Origin: an uncultured Bacteroidales bacterium
GTDB lineage: Bacteria > Bacteroidota > Bacteroidia > Bacteroidales > UBA932
Assembly (NCBI GenBank): GCA_946616385.1
Contig: CAMOIZ010000002.1
Location: 1-32,929 of the forward strand
Length of the DNA: 32,929 nt
Reading direction: 5' to 3'
Position 1 is the first letter of the stretch. Every line of letters starts with the position of its first letter. A program made the position numbers and the translations under genes. A model generated the notes under the pieces. It was given only the letters and a program-made list of their open reading frames with translations. It was not told where the DNA came from and searched no databases. Below are positions 7,355 through 16,112 of this stretch, one piece after another.

Positions 7355-9492
7355 AACACAGGCGGAGATGGCTGATTGCAGGGGGCGTCCTGTTGTTGGG
7401 GCTGATAATCGCCTCTCCCGGACGTCCCTTTGCAAGTGTGCCATACTCCACCGTGGTCACGGATTCGGAAGGGCAGCTGCTCGGAGCCAGGATAGCCTCC
7501 GACGGACAATGGCGTTTTCCCCCGTCGGACACCATCCCTGCAAGATTCAAGACCGCTCTTCTGCAATTTGAAGACAGGCATTTCTACTATCATCCAGGCG
7601 TGGATCCCTTTGCGCTTGTCCGCGCTCTGGCAGGCAATCTGAAGGCCGGGCATGTTACCAGCGGCGGAAGCACCATCACGATGCAGGTGATCCGCCTCTC
7701 GCGGGGAAGGGAACGTACAATCATGCAGAAGTGCATCGAATCGCTGCAGGCCGTGCTGCTGGAATGCCGGTATTCCAAAAAGAGGATTCTGGGCATGTAC
7801 TGCGCCCACGCCCCCTTCGGAGGCAATGTAGTAGGGCTTGAGGCGGCCGCCTGGCGGTATTTCGGCCGGCCGGCCGCGGAACTGTCCTGGGGAGAAGCCG
7901 CCACTCTGGCGGTACTGCCGAATTCCCCGGCATCGATCCACCCCGGCAAAAACAGGGACAAGCTTCTCGCAAAGCGGAACCGCCTTCTCCGGCGTCTTTG
8001 CGACAAGGGTTTCCTAAGCGAAGAAAGTTGCGCGCTGGCCATGGAAGAACCTTTGCCCGATGCCCCCCTTCCACTCCCCTCCCATGCCGCACATTTTGTA
8101 GCATCCGCACCCGAAGGTGTGCTCACACGCAGCAGCCTGAAACTCGACCTGCAGACTAAGGCGGAAGAAATCGCCCGGCGTCAAAGCGACGAACTGGCCC
8201 GGAACGGCATTGCCGACCTCTCCATAATCATTCTCGACAACAAAACAGGGCTCCCCGTGGCATGGTGCGGAAATGCATCCCCGGAAAGGAAAAGGCCGGG
8301 AGCGCAGGTAGACATCGCTTCATCGCCCAGGTCAACGGGCAGCATCCTCAAACCCTTCCTGTTCTGCGCAGCCCTTCAGGAAGGACTCATCCTGCCCGGG
8401 ACCCTGTTGAAAGACACTCCCGTGAGCCTGAACGGATTCTCTCCGCAGAACTTCGACCAGAAGTTCTATGGGGCGGTGCCGGCTTCGAAGGCTCTTTCGA
8501 GATCGCTGAACGTGCCCGCAGTGCACCTGTTACGTGAATACGGCGTCCCTCGCTTTCACACCCTGCTGCGCAATGCAGGCCTCACTACCCTCACGAAAGA
8601 CGCTTCATGGTATGGTCTGTCACTTATTCTCGGAGGCGCCGAAGCGACCCTCAAGGAAATCACCGGCCTATACTGTTCATTGGTACGGAGTTACACCGGT
8701 GCAATCGACTTCCCCATCAACGACAAGGTTGCCATCTGGTATACTTTTGAAGCCTTGAAAGACGTCAACCGGCCGGATGAATTGGATTGGCATCTGCTTC
8801 CTTCCCTGCGTAAAGCGGCATGGAAGACCGGAACTAGCTACGGGTTCCGCGATGCTTGGGCAGTAGGGATGACTCCCGATTATACCGTGGGAGTATGGGC
8901 CGGGAATGCGGAGGGGCAGGGCGTGCCCGGACTGACAGGCGCAAGCACCGCGGGCCCTGTCCTTTTCGACGTTTTCAACATGTTGCCGGCATCGCCGGAA
9001 TGGTTCGACGAGCCCGACGGCGGAATCTTTGCCGAGGTCTGCCCCGAATCCGGGCATCTTCGCGGGCCCGACTGCCCGTCCGGAACCGAAATGCTGCTTC
9101 CCGCCGCAGCCCTGGAAAGCGAGCCTTGCCCTTACCATGACGGCGGTGTTTTCGTCCTCCCTCCCGCAATGGAATGGTACTACAGGCAATATCATCCTGA
9201 ATATACCGTTCCGAAGACGGAAAAGAAACAGATGGAATTCATCTACCCCGAAAACGGCAGCATGCTGACCATTCCAAGGCAGCTGAACGGCGAAGTGGAA
9301 GGCATTGCATTCCAGCTTGCGGTACGCGACGCATCCGGACCTGTATGGTGGCATATGGATGGAGAATACGTGGGCGAAACCCGTTTCATGCACAGCCTGC
9401 GGCTGCTCCCGGGACCAGGCCGGCATACCATCGTTGCAGTAGACCCCGAAGGAAGCACGGCCTCGGTGCAGTTTACAGTGACTGATAATTGA
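7351..9492 (+). CDS. pbpC: Penicillin-binding protein 1C (glycosyltransferase/transpeptidase)
   Basis: A bifunctional peptidoglycan synthase of 713 residues anchored by one N-terminal membrane helix (about residues 7-25). The GT51 glycosyltransferase domain has its catalytic-type Glu74 in FEDRHFYYHPGVD and the GGSTITMQ motif at residues 105-112. The transpeptidase domain has SILK with nucleophile Ser331 and Lys334, SLN at 385-387 and KTGTS at 492-496, so both active sites look intact. The C-terminal stretch from about residue 625 resembles the BiPBP_C domain typical of PBP1C. The start is ATG 7351, overlapping the A2M stop codon as ATGA; the frame extends further upstream but only inside the A2M gene. 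Coupling to A2M is the classic arrangement for class PBP1C enzymes. Confidence 0.95.
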   Translation: MKHRRRWLIAGGVLLLGLIIASPGRPFASVPYSTVVTDSEGQLLGARIASDGQWRFPPSDTIPARFKTALLQFEDRHFYYHPGVDPFALVRALAGNLKAGHVTSGGSTITMQVIRLSRGRERTIMQKCIESLQAVLLECRYSKKRILGMYCAHAPFGGNVVGLEAAAWRYFGRPAAELSWGEAATLAVLPNSPASIHPGKNRDKLLAKRNRLLRRLCDKGFLSEESCALAMEEPLPDAPLPLPSHAAHFVASAPEGVLTRSSLKLDLQTKAEEIARRQSDELARNGIADLSIIILDNKTGLPVAWCGNASPERKRPGAQVDIASSPRSTGSILKPFLFCAALQEGLILPGTLLKDTPVSLNGFSPQNFDQKFYGAVPASKALSRSLNVPAVHLLREYGVPRFHTLLRNAGLTTLTKDASWYGLSLILGGAEATLKEITGLYCSLVRSYTGAIDFPINDKVAIWYTFEALKDVNRPDELDWHLLPSLRKAAWKTGTSYGFRDAWAVGMTPDYTVGVWAGNAEGQGVPGLTGASTAGPVLFDVFNMLPASPEWFDEPDGGIFAEVCPESGHLRGPDCPSGTEMLLPAAALESEPCPYHDGGVFVLPPAMEWYYRQYHPEYTVPKTEKKQMEFIYPENGSMLTIPRQLNGEVEGIAFQLAVRDASGPVWWHMDGEYVGETRFMHSLRLLPGPGRHTIVAVDPEGSTASVQFTVTDN

Positions 9493-9493
9493 C

Positions 9494-9501
9494 TATATTT
9501 G
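9494..9501 (+). promoter_or_regulatory. -7 promoter box for GH106 gene, start-proximal
   Basis: TATATTTG begins two bases after the pbpC stop and ends five bases before ATG 9507, the same spacing as at the GDPD gene. The transcript would be leaderless or nearly so. A TTTA sits 18 bases upstream as a weak -33 candidate. Confidence 0.65.
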
Positions 9502-9506
9502 TAATA

Positions 9507-12329
9507 ATGAAACATATCCTGACCACTATTTCCCTTTGTCTGATTGCCGCATCGGCTATTGCTGCAAAACCTAAAACCACCTCCAATGACATTGACAGGC
9601 TGTTCAGCAGCCCGGAGATGCAAAACAGACCATTTGTGAGATGGTGGTGGAATGGAGACCGCGTGGAGCCCTCCGAAATTATCAGGGAACTGGGAATAAT
9701 GCACGAAGCAGGCATCGGCGGGGTGGAGATCAGCCCCATAGAATTCCCTTCAGGTGCAGACACGGTTGGCAGAAAGGCACTGGAATACCTCAGCCCGGAA
9801 TGGCTGGAATGCCTTCAGACCGCATTCGACGAAACCAAACGGCTTGGTATGTACTGCGACCTGCTGATAGGTTCCGGCTGGCCTTTCGGCTCTGAAAGCT
9901 TGCCAAAGGAAGACAGGGCATCAATACTCATCACCACTGCCGATTCCCTCTCTTCCCGGCATCTGGAAATATCGAAATTCGCACTTATAAAACAGGCCGA
10001 TCCCCTTACGACCGTAACCAACCCGAGACGCACGGCGGAGGTGCTTAAAGCGATGCTGGTCCCCCAGGGCATCGGATCCCTTGAAGATGCCATTGACGTT
10101 AGCGACAGATTCCGCGGCGATATTCTCGACATCGACATCCCCGAAGGCGTATGGTGGCTGTACAGCCTTATCCGTTTCGATTCTTTCGCGAGCGTCATCA
10201 ACGGTGCCCCCGGAGCTGCAGGCAGCCAGATCGATTATATGAATGCCGATGCCATCCGGCGTTATCTCGATCATATGGCAGAGAGCATCGAGGCAAAGAC
10301 AGGCCCGCTCAACGGGCATCTGCGTGCTTTTTTTGTCGACAATATGGAACTCGAAGGATGCAACTGGACCTCCGACTTCGCAGAGGAATTCCTCAAACGC
10401 AGGGGCTATGACATAATGCCATGGTTCCCTTTCATAATGTTCAAGATGGGGCGCCTCGGGGATGTTTCCGACTACAGCTTCGGGGCTGAAAAGACTCCGG
10501 AATTCGAGAATCTCGTGCAACGCGCACGATACGACTTCGAAATCACCCGCATGGAGCTCAATTACGAGCGTTATACTGAGACCTTCCTCGCCTGGTGCAA
10601 GGAGAAGGGCGTTAAAGCCAGGGCGCAGGCCTATGGACGCGGCTTCTGGCCTCTTGATTCATCCCTCGGCTACGACATTCCCGAAGGTGAATCCTGGACT
10701 ACCAACTGGCTCAAGCACCGCCTTGGCGAAGAGATGGGAGACGACGACTACCGCCGCGGACGCGGATATACCATGGTCAACAAATACGTATCTTCCGCCG
10801 CCCACCTTGCAGGAAAGCGAATAGTCAGCGCCGAGGAGATGACCAATACCTACAAGGTGTTCAACGTGCCATTGGAGTTCCTGAAAGTCGGCTCCGACAT
10901 GGCCGCATTTTCCGGCATCACCCACTCGGTCTGGCACGGATTCAATTACTCCCCTCCCGACGCCCCCTTTCCGGGCTGGGTACAATACGGCACATTCCAC
11001 AACGAACGCAACACATGGTGGCCTTTCGTGAAGCATCTTAACGACTACAGGGCCCGCCTGAGCGCAATCCTTCAGAACACGGACATGGTCACCGACATCG
11101 CCATCCTGCCTGCGAACGGCGACCTCTGGAGCGAACTCGGGGCCCAGAACGAGCCCTTCCCCACGGCGCTCAACATTACCTATACATCAATGGTATGGGA
11201 AGCGGTGCATAAAAACGGTGGCGGCGCCGATTACGTGAGCGAAGGAATACTTCGCGATGCAAGCATCAAAGACGGGCATCTCTGCTACGGCCCCAAGGCC
11301 TACAAGGTGCTGTTCATCGTCGAAAACAAGGGTATGGACGAAGACGCCCTCGCCAAGATAGAAGAATTCGTAAAGGGTGGAGGCAGGGTTTTCTGCATTG
11401 GATGCATGCCACACAAGAGTCTGGGCCTCAAGGATTTCAGTTTGCGAGATAAAGATATCAAGACAAGGATCGAAACACTTCGGGAGGCATTCCCTGAAAG
11501 GCTTGTCCTGCTTCCCAAAGCAGGGAACGATGCTTATCTTGAGTGGTATACCGAAGTGCAGAGCCGCTATGGTCTCCCCCATTTCGTAAGTATCTCGAAT
11601 CCGGACAGATTCCTCCTTCAGAACCATTACAAGGCCGATGACGGCTCGCACTGGTTCCTGTTTGCGAATGCCAGCTTCTCCGCAAGGCAGAGTACAATGC
11701 TGGAATTCGATCCATCAATATGCAAAGGGAGGAAGGCCTGGGTATACAACCCATCCGACGGCAGGAAATACCGTCTGAAAATGGAGGGAAACAAAGTCCG
11801 TCTCGAACTCGGGCCTTCTGAAACCATCGTGATAGCCTTCAACAAACTTGGAGGGAAAGCCCCTGAATGGAAACAGCTGCCACCGCGCCAGGGAGCCGGC
11901 ACAAAGATTTGCGGTTGGACGGTGGAACTGCGCAATCCTCAAGTAGATACCCTGATCCGCTTCGAGTGCGACACTCTCGCCGACCTCAAGGACAGCCATC
12001 CGGCCTTCATGGGCACGGCAACATATACGGCAAGCATCAAGCTCTCGGACTCCATTCCCTCATACATCGACCTGGGCAAGGTCTGCGACATAGCCGAACT
12101 CCGCATCAATGGCAAGGATGCCGGACTTCGCTGGTGGGGGGAATCCGTTTTTGAAACCGAAGGTTTGCTGCATGAAGGTGTGAACACCATCGAGATAAGG
12201 GTAACCACCATGATGGGCAATTACGTACGTTCGTTAGGTAATGAGAATTCCGCCGCCAGACGCTTCATCCTGCGCAGGAACCATCCGCTTGTATCTGCAG
12301 GTCTCCTCGGACCGGTGATACTATATTAA
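9507..12329 (+). CDS. GH106-type glycoside hydrolase (probable alpha-L-rhamnosidase)
   Basis: A 940-residue secreted glycosidase with a type I signal peptide (cleavage likely after the AIA at about residue 19). Family features of GH106 are visible: the N-terminal NRPFVRWWWNGDRV (residues 40-53), the REL..MHEAGIGGVEISP segment, LGMYCDLLIGSGWPFG (113-128), a central SAEEMTNTY...HGFNY stretch and the terminal AGLLGPVILY. The C-terminal part around WKQLPPRQ to EIRVTTMMGNYV looks like the galactose-binding-like beta domain seen in these enzymes. GH106 enzymes remove alpha-L-rhamnose from plant pectin-type glycans. No SusC/D pair or other polysaccharide-utilisation genes adjoin it, so its target glycan is unclear. 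It has its own promoter and converges on the M28-like gene, with stop codons overlapping by four bases. Confidence 0.85.
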   Translation: MKHILTTISLCLIAASAIAAKPKTTSNDIDRLFSSPEMQNRPFVRWWWNGDRVEPSEIIRELGIMHEAGIGGVEISPIEFPSGADTVGRKALEYLSPEWLECLQTAFDETKRLGMYCDLLIGSGWPFGSESLPKEDRASILITTADSLSSRHLEISKFALIKQADPLTTVTNPRRTAEVLKAMLVPQGIGSLEDAIDVSDRFRGDILDIDIPEGVWWLYSLIRFDSFASVINGAPGAAGSQIDYMNADAIRRYLDHMAESIEAKTGPLNGHLRAFFVDNMELEGCNWTSDFAEEFLKRRGYDIMPWFPFIMFKMGRLGDVSDYSFGAEKTPEFENLVQRARYDFEITRMELNYERYTETFLAWCKEKGVKARAQAYGRGFWPLDSSLGYDIPEGESWTTNWLKHRLGEEMGDDDYRRGRGYTMVNKYVSSAAHLAGKRIVSAEEMTNTYKVFNVPLEFLKVGSDMAAFSGITHSVWHGFNYSPPDAPFPGWVQYGTFHNERNTWWPFVKHLNDYRARLSAILQNTDMVTDIAILPANGDLWSELGAQNEPFPTALNITYTSMVWEAVHKNGGGADYVSEGILRDASIKDGHLCYGPKAYKVLFIVENKGMDEDALAKIEEFVKGGGRVFCIGCMPHKSLGLKDFSLRDKDIKTRIETLREAFPERLVLLPKAGNDAYLEWYTEVQSRYGLPHFVSISNPDRFLLQNHYKADDGSHWFLFANASFSARQSTMLEFDPSICKGRKAWVYNPSDGRKYRLKMEGNKVRLELGPSETIVIAFNKLGGKAPEWKQLPPRQGAGTKICGWTVELRNPQVDTLIRFECDTLADLKDSHPAFMGTATYTASIKLSDSIPSYIDLGKVCDIAELRINGKDAGLRWWGESVFETEGLLHEGVNTIEIRVTTMMGNYVRSLGNENSAARRFILRRNHPLVSAGLLGPVILY

Positions 12330-13213
12330 AGCGCTTGCAACCAACGGGTTATCAGATCAACCCTGTCGGCAAATACGGAATAATCCAGAGACTCGAAGGT
12401 ATCGCTCTCACGGTTCGTGTTGAGGGTGATGCCGGAAGTGAACATCAGTACCGGGACTCCCCTGCTGAAGAAAGGCTTTTGATCGCCGACCTTGCGGTAG
12501 AACAGGTCGGTGAACGAGCGGCTGTTGTAATAATTGTAGTACAGGTGAAGAGTTTTCCCGGAGTTCAGTTTGTCGAAGCTGCGCTGATATGCGGATCCTC
12601 CGAGAATGATCAGGTAGTTCTTCCAGAATTTGTCGGGAGGGGCAAGCGAAGAGCCGAGAATATCCAGATTCACGACCATACGCAGAGGACGCTTTGCCAA
12701 TAAAGCCGCCAATGCTTCGGATCCGGCCATGTTGGCGTTGTGACCATCCACGAAGGCAATTATCACGTCGCTTCTCTCCTTGAGCTTCTCTGCTATGGCA
12801 AGCAGTGCTGCGGCTCCGGACCCGTTGCTGTCGGCGCCGGGATAAAGGCGTCCCCCCATCTTGCCTAGCCCATCGTAATATGCCATAAGCAGGATTGCCG
12901 GTTTTTTACCGTCGATGGAGCCTGCCAGGATGTTGTGTCCGACGGCATCTCCTGTCGTGCTGAAACTTTTAGTCTGCACGTCGTATCCATGATTGACCAG
13001 GCGCCTGATTATGTAGAATGCCGCCTCGTTAGCCCCCTGGCTGCCGGTTTTGCGTCCGCAGCACAGACTGTCGGAAAGAAACTCCACATCCCTTTTCAAC
13101 GATGACTCAAGACGGGTGCAATCCCCCTCATCTCCATCTGCCTGCGCCCTCAGCCCGCTCAGGAGCAGGATGAGAATGAAAAATATTTTTGCGCCACGGG
13201 CTGAAACAGGCAT
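12326..13213 (-). CDS. M28-family peptidase homologue lacking most zinc ligands
   Basis: A 295-residue protein with an N-terminal signal peptide (hydrophobic residues 9-20, cleavage near RAQA), so it is exported. The fold is that of M28 aminopeptidases: AILLMAYYDGLGK, YPGADSNGSGAAALLAIAE, a VIIAFVDGHNANMAGS strand, VNLDILGSS and GVPVLMFTSG...ESDTFESLDY. Aligned to the di-zinc enzymes, only the two aspartates (Asp128, Asp184) survive. The first His is Tyr112, the catalytic and metal-binding Glu-Glu pair is His158-Asn159, and the last His is Asn267. It is therefore probably not a peptidase and may be a binding protein. ATG 13213 is chosen because it begins a clean signal peptide and follows a promoter; the longer frame to 13438 runs through the divergent TPR gene. 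The stop overlaps the GH106 stop. Confidence 0.85.
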   Translation of the reverse strand: MPVSARGAKIFFILILLLSGLRAQADGDEGDCTRLESSLKRDVEFLSDSLCCGRKTGSQGANEAAFYIIRRLVNHGYDVQTKSFSTTGDAVGHNILAGSIDGKKPAILLMAYYDGLGKMGGRLYPGADSNGSGAAALLAIAEKLKERSDVIIAFVDGHNANMAGSEALAALLAKRPLRMVVNLDILGSSLAPPDKFWKNYLIILGGSAYQRSFDKLNSGKTLHLYYNYYNSRSFTDLFYRKVGDQKPFFSRGVPVLMFTSGITLNTNRESDTFESLDYSVFADRVDLITRWLQAL

Positions 13214-13222
13214 AATAAATGT

Positions 13223-13230
13223 TATATTTG
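13223..13230 (+). promoter_or_regulatory. -7 promoter box for TPR-MBL unit
   Basis: TATATTTG lies 29 bases before ATG 13260. It faces the minus-strand box at 13252-13259, so the two predicted transcripts overlap at their 5' ends. Confidence 0.6.
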
Positions 13231-13251
13231 CTTGATAGTGCAAAAGCAGCA

Positions 13252-13259
13252 CAAAATTA
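13252..13259 (-). promoter_or_regulatory. -7 promoter box for M28-like gene
   Basis: On the minus strand this reads TAATTTTG, with ATTG 19 bases upstream as a -33 candidate inside the TPR coding region. It directly abuts the TPR start codon at 13260. Confidence 0.5.
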
Positions 13260-15311
13260 ATGAAAAAGTTCGGGCTGGCAATATTTCTTACGATATGTCT
13301 GACATTCTGTCCGTCAGGGCTTGCCCGTGCCCAATACGACAAGGACGTTTTCTTCCTCCGCGGCAGGCAGGCATTCTCGGACGGCAAGTACGCACTTGCC
13401 ATAGAGAACTTCAATGTACTCGCCCGTCTGGACTCCACGGATTACTGGAACTTTTTCTTCCGCGGCATCTCCAAATACAATCTTGGCGACATTCGCGGGG
13501 CCCAGCAGGACTTCGACCGTTCGGTGCGCCTGAATCCCGTCTTTACAAACGGATACCACTACCGAGGCATTACCAGGAGCCGCCAAGGCCAGTATGAGGA
13601 AGGGCTTGCAGACATCAACAAGGCGATTGAACTCCGTCCGGGCTACATAGGCCTCTACTTCAGCCGCGGCATCACGTATTTCCTCGCACAGCGCTTCGAC
13701 GAGGCGGTCGAAGACTTCAACCGTTACATAAAGAAGGAACCCAAGGATCCGGGCGCCTACCTCAACCGCGGTGCCTGTTACCTTTTCCGGAAAGATACCC
13801 TCAAAGCTCTCGAAGACTACAACAAAGCCCTGAAACTCGACCGCTACGACCCCGAGGCCTACATACGGCGCGGCCGTCTCTACGCTGCCAAGCAGGATTA
13901 CGAGAAGGCCATCGGCGATCTCGATTTCGCCATCCAGCTCGATTCCTCCAACACATTCGCTTATTTCAACAGGGCCCTGATGCATGCCGACAACAATAAT
14001 CCGAAGGCTGCAATGGCAGATCTCGACAGGGTGCTGAAGGAAGAGCCCGGGAATGCCCTCACTCTCTATAACAGGAGCCTGCTGAAAGCTCAGGTCGGCG
14101 ATTTCGAAGGAGCTCTCGACGACATGGACAGGGTCATAGGCATCAACAAGGGCAATGTGCTCGCATTCTTCAACAGGGCAGGATTTTTCATCGAGATGGG
14201 CCGTTGGCAGGACGCTCTTGAAGACTACAATATGGCCATCGCCCTCTATCCCGACTTTGCAAAGGCCTACATGAACAGGTCATATGTCGAGAACAGGATG
14301 GGCCGGATGAAGGCATCCAAGGCCGATTACGAAATCGCCAGAAAAAAGGTTGCGGAGTATGAGAGCAAGAATTCCAGAGGAGAAGCGGATTTCGCCGATA
14401 CCACGCGCAAATACAGCTCCCTGCTGGCCCTTGACGCCGACTTTGCAAAGAAGGATTTCGACAACGAACTCCTCCAGCACCGCGACATCGACATCCGACT
14501 CAAGCCTCTGTTCAAGTTCAAGATCGCAGGCGACGAAAACGGCCCCGTGCAACCATTGCGCCGCGAATTCGACAATCCTCTGATAGAGCGCTTCATTTCT
14601 ATGGTGCCTGTTCCGGTCACCCTTACAAACGAAGATATCCAGGCCGTCCGGCTTAGCAGAAGTCTCTCCAGCATCCTCGCAGGCGATACCAGCAGCGGGG
14701 CCAGGGGCACTGCTCTTACTCCGGCAGAAATCAGTTTCATCCAAGGTATCTACGAAGTGCAGAACAAGCAGTACAATGCCGCCCTGGCCTGCTTCGACAA
14801 GGCGGCCAGGACTGCAGAGGACTACGTATCGAAAGACAAGTTCTCCCGTTTCTACAAAGCTTTCTATCTTATGAACCGTGGGGTACTCAAGGCGGAAATG
14901 ATTGACTTCATAGCCAGCATGGAGCGCAACGTGCAGACCCTCACGATGGATGACCAGGGAACAATACGGGCCCGGGTGAGCGACCGCATAGACCGCAACT
15001 ACGACTATTCCGAAGCCATCGACGACATGAAGGAAGCAATACGTATTCTCCCGGACATCCCCTATCTCTATTTCAACCTGGGGAACCTTTACTGCCTTTC
15101 CGGACAGATGGTGGATGCAATAGGCAATTACGACCGTGCCATAGGCATCTATCCCTACCTGGGTGACGCATATTACAACCGCGGACTCGCGCTCATATTC
15201 ATCAAGGATAAAGAAAAAGGCTGCATAGACCTTTCCCGCGCCGGAGAACTGGGCGTGGCAGATGCCTACAGCGTAATCTCCAAATACTGCAAATCAGATG
15301 ATCAGCAATAA
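13260..15311 (+). CDS. Exported tetratricopeptide-repeat protein
   Basis: A 683-residue protein with a type I signal peptide (MKKFGLAIF..., cleavage near ARA-Q at residue 24). From about residue 25 to 365 there are ten back-to-back TPR units, nearly all exactly 34 residues, with recurring YxxRG and ALEDYNKAL-like positions. An approximately 125-residue linker follows, rich in charged residues (LKPLFKFKIAGDENG region). A second block of about four units runs to the C-terminus, ending with YLYFNLGNLYCLSGQ and AYYNRGLALIF. TPRs form superhelical scaffolds for protein binding, so this is likely a periplasmic or outer-membrane adaptor. Its last 14 bases overlap the start of the MBL hydrolase gene, implying co-translation. 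The function is otherwise unknown. Confidence 0.9.
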   Translation: MKKFGLAIFLTICLTFCPSGLARAQYDKDVFFLRGRQAFSDGKYALAIENFNVLARLDSTDYWNFFFRGISKYNLGDIRGAQQDFDRSVRLNPVFTNGYHYRGITRSRQGQYEEGLADINKAIELRPGYIGLYFSRGITYFLAQRFDEAVEDFNRYIKKEPKDPGAYLNRGACYLFRKDTLKALEDYNKALKLDRYDPEAYIRRGRLYAAKQDYEKAIGDLDFAIQLDSSNTFAYFNRALMHADNNNPKAAMADLDRVLKEEPGNALTLYNRSLLKAQVGDFEGALDDMDRVIGINKGNVLAFFNRAGFFIEMGRWQDALEDYNMAIALYPDFAKAYMNRSYVENRMGRMKASKADYEIARKKVAEYESKNSRGEADFADTTRKYSSLLALDADFAKKDFDNELLQHRDIDIRLKPLFKFKIAGDENGPVQPLRREFDNPLIERFISMVPVPVTLTNEDIQAVRLSRSLSSILAGDTSSGARGTALTPAEISFIQGIYEVQNKQYNAALACFDKAARTAEDYVSKDKFSRFYKAFYLMNRGVLKAEMIDFIASMERNVQTLTMDDQGTIRARVSDRIDRNYDYSEAIDDMKEAIRILPDIPYLYFNLGNLYCLSGQMVDAIGNYDRAIGIYPYLGDAYYNRGLALIFIKDKEKGCIDLSRAGELGVADAYSVISKYCKSDDQQ

Positions 15312-16107
15312 GATAGTATTCCAGTCTTTGTCCAGCGGCAGTTGCGGAAACTGCTATTTTCTCCATCTTGACGACGGAGAAGGAGGAGCAGGGATAGTGA
15401 TCGATGCCGGAGTGAGCATGAGGCGCCTGAAGCAGGAACTGACCAAAAACGGATTCACCTACGACGACATCGACGCCGTGCTGATCACCCACGACCACAT
15501 GGACCACATCCACAATCTTGGCCCCTACTGCAAGCGGCTGCTGAAACCGGTATGGATGACACGCAAACTCAGATCTTCGCTCGCAACCCACTGGATGACA
15601 GGCGAATATCTCACTCCGGTGGTGAAGCAGCTGCAGGATGGCGAGTGGTCGGAAATCGTGCCGGGCAAAGTGAGGGCACGCTACTTCATAGTGCCTCACG
15701 ACGCCACCCAGACCGTCGGATACTGCATCGACCTTCATGGATATATCTTCGTGATAATGACCGACATAGGACGCATGACCGACGAAGCGATAGCCTATGC
15801 GCGGCAGGCATCCACGGTAGTGATCGAATCCAACTACGACCTCGACATGCTGCGCGGCGGCTCGTATCCGATAGAGCTTCAGAACCGCATCTGCAGCGGA
15901 TTCGGGCATCTTTCGAACGAGGAGTGCGCCGATGCGATCAGGGATTTCCTGCATCCGGGGCTGTCCAATGTGTTCCTCTGCCATCTCAGCGAGAACAACA
16001 ACACCCCCCACAAAGCCCTTGCCGCCAGCGCCCCTGTAGTGGAAGGCACCGGAATCAGGCTGCTGCCGCTTCCCAGACAAACGGCGTCTCCTATGTTCAT
16101 ATTGTAA
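15298..16107 (+). CDS. MBL-fold metallohydrolase, WalJ/YycJ-like
   Basis: A 269-residue cytosolic metallo-beta-lactamase-fold hydrolase. The start FQSLSSGSCGNCYFL is characteristic of the YycJ/WalJ group. The metal-binding THDHMDH motif gives His65, Asp66, His67, Asp69 and His70. Further candidate ligands are the His in VPHDATQTVGY, the Asp in IMTDIGRMT and the His in CHLSENNNTP. In Gram-positive bacteria this group is linked to WalRK wall regulation and to nuclease activity coordinated with cell division, but the Bacteroidetes role is not established. ATG 15298 lies 14 bases before the TPR stop, so the two genes form one unit. It is followed by the inverted repeat at 16113-16131, which precedes the ABC exporter. 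Confidence 0.9.
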   Translation: MISNKIVFQSLSSGSCGNCYFLHLDDGEGGAGIVIDAGVSMRRLKQELTKNGFTYDDIDAVLITHDHMDHIHNLGPYCKRLLKPVWMTRKLRSSLATHWMTGEYLTPVVKQLQDGEWSEIVPGKVRARYFIVPHDATQTVGYCIDLHGYIFVIMTDIGRMTDEAIAYARQASTVVIESNYDLDMLRGGSYPIELQNRICSGFGHLSNEECADAIRDFLHPGLSNVFLCHLSENNNTPHKALAASAPVVEGTGIRLLPLPRQTASPMFIL

Positions 16108-16112
16108 TTTTG

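Noticed and set aside
12329-12336. AAGCGCTT palindrome just after the GH106 stop
   Set aside because: It is only eight bases with no loop and no T-tract, inside the M28-like coding sequence; likely chance.
13214-13438. 75-residue N-terminal extension of the M28-like protein
   Set aside because: It would cross the intergenic promoters and the TPR start, and would bury the signal peptide internally.
13335-14340. Repeats in the TPR gene as a possible DNA repeat array
   Set aside because: The periodicity (102 bases) is at the protein level; the nucleotide sequences of the units differ, so it is not a DNA repeat or CRISPR.
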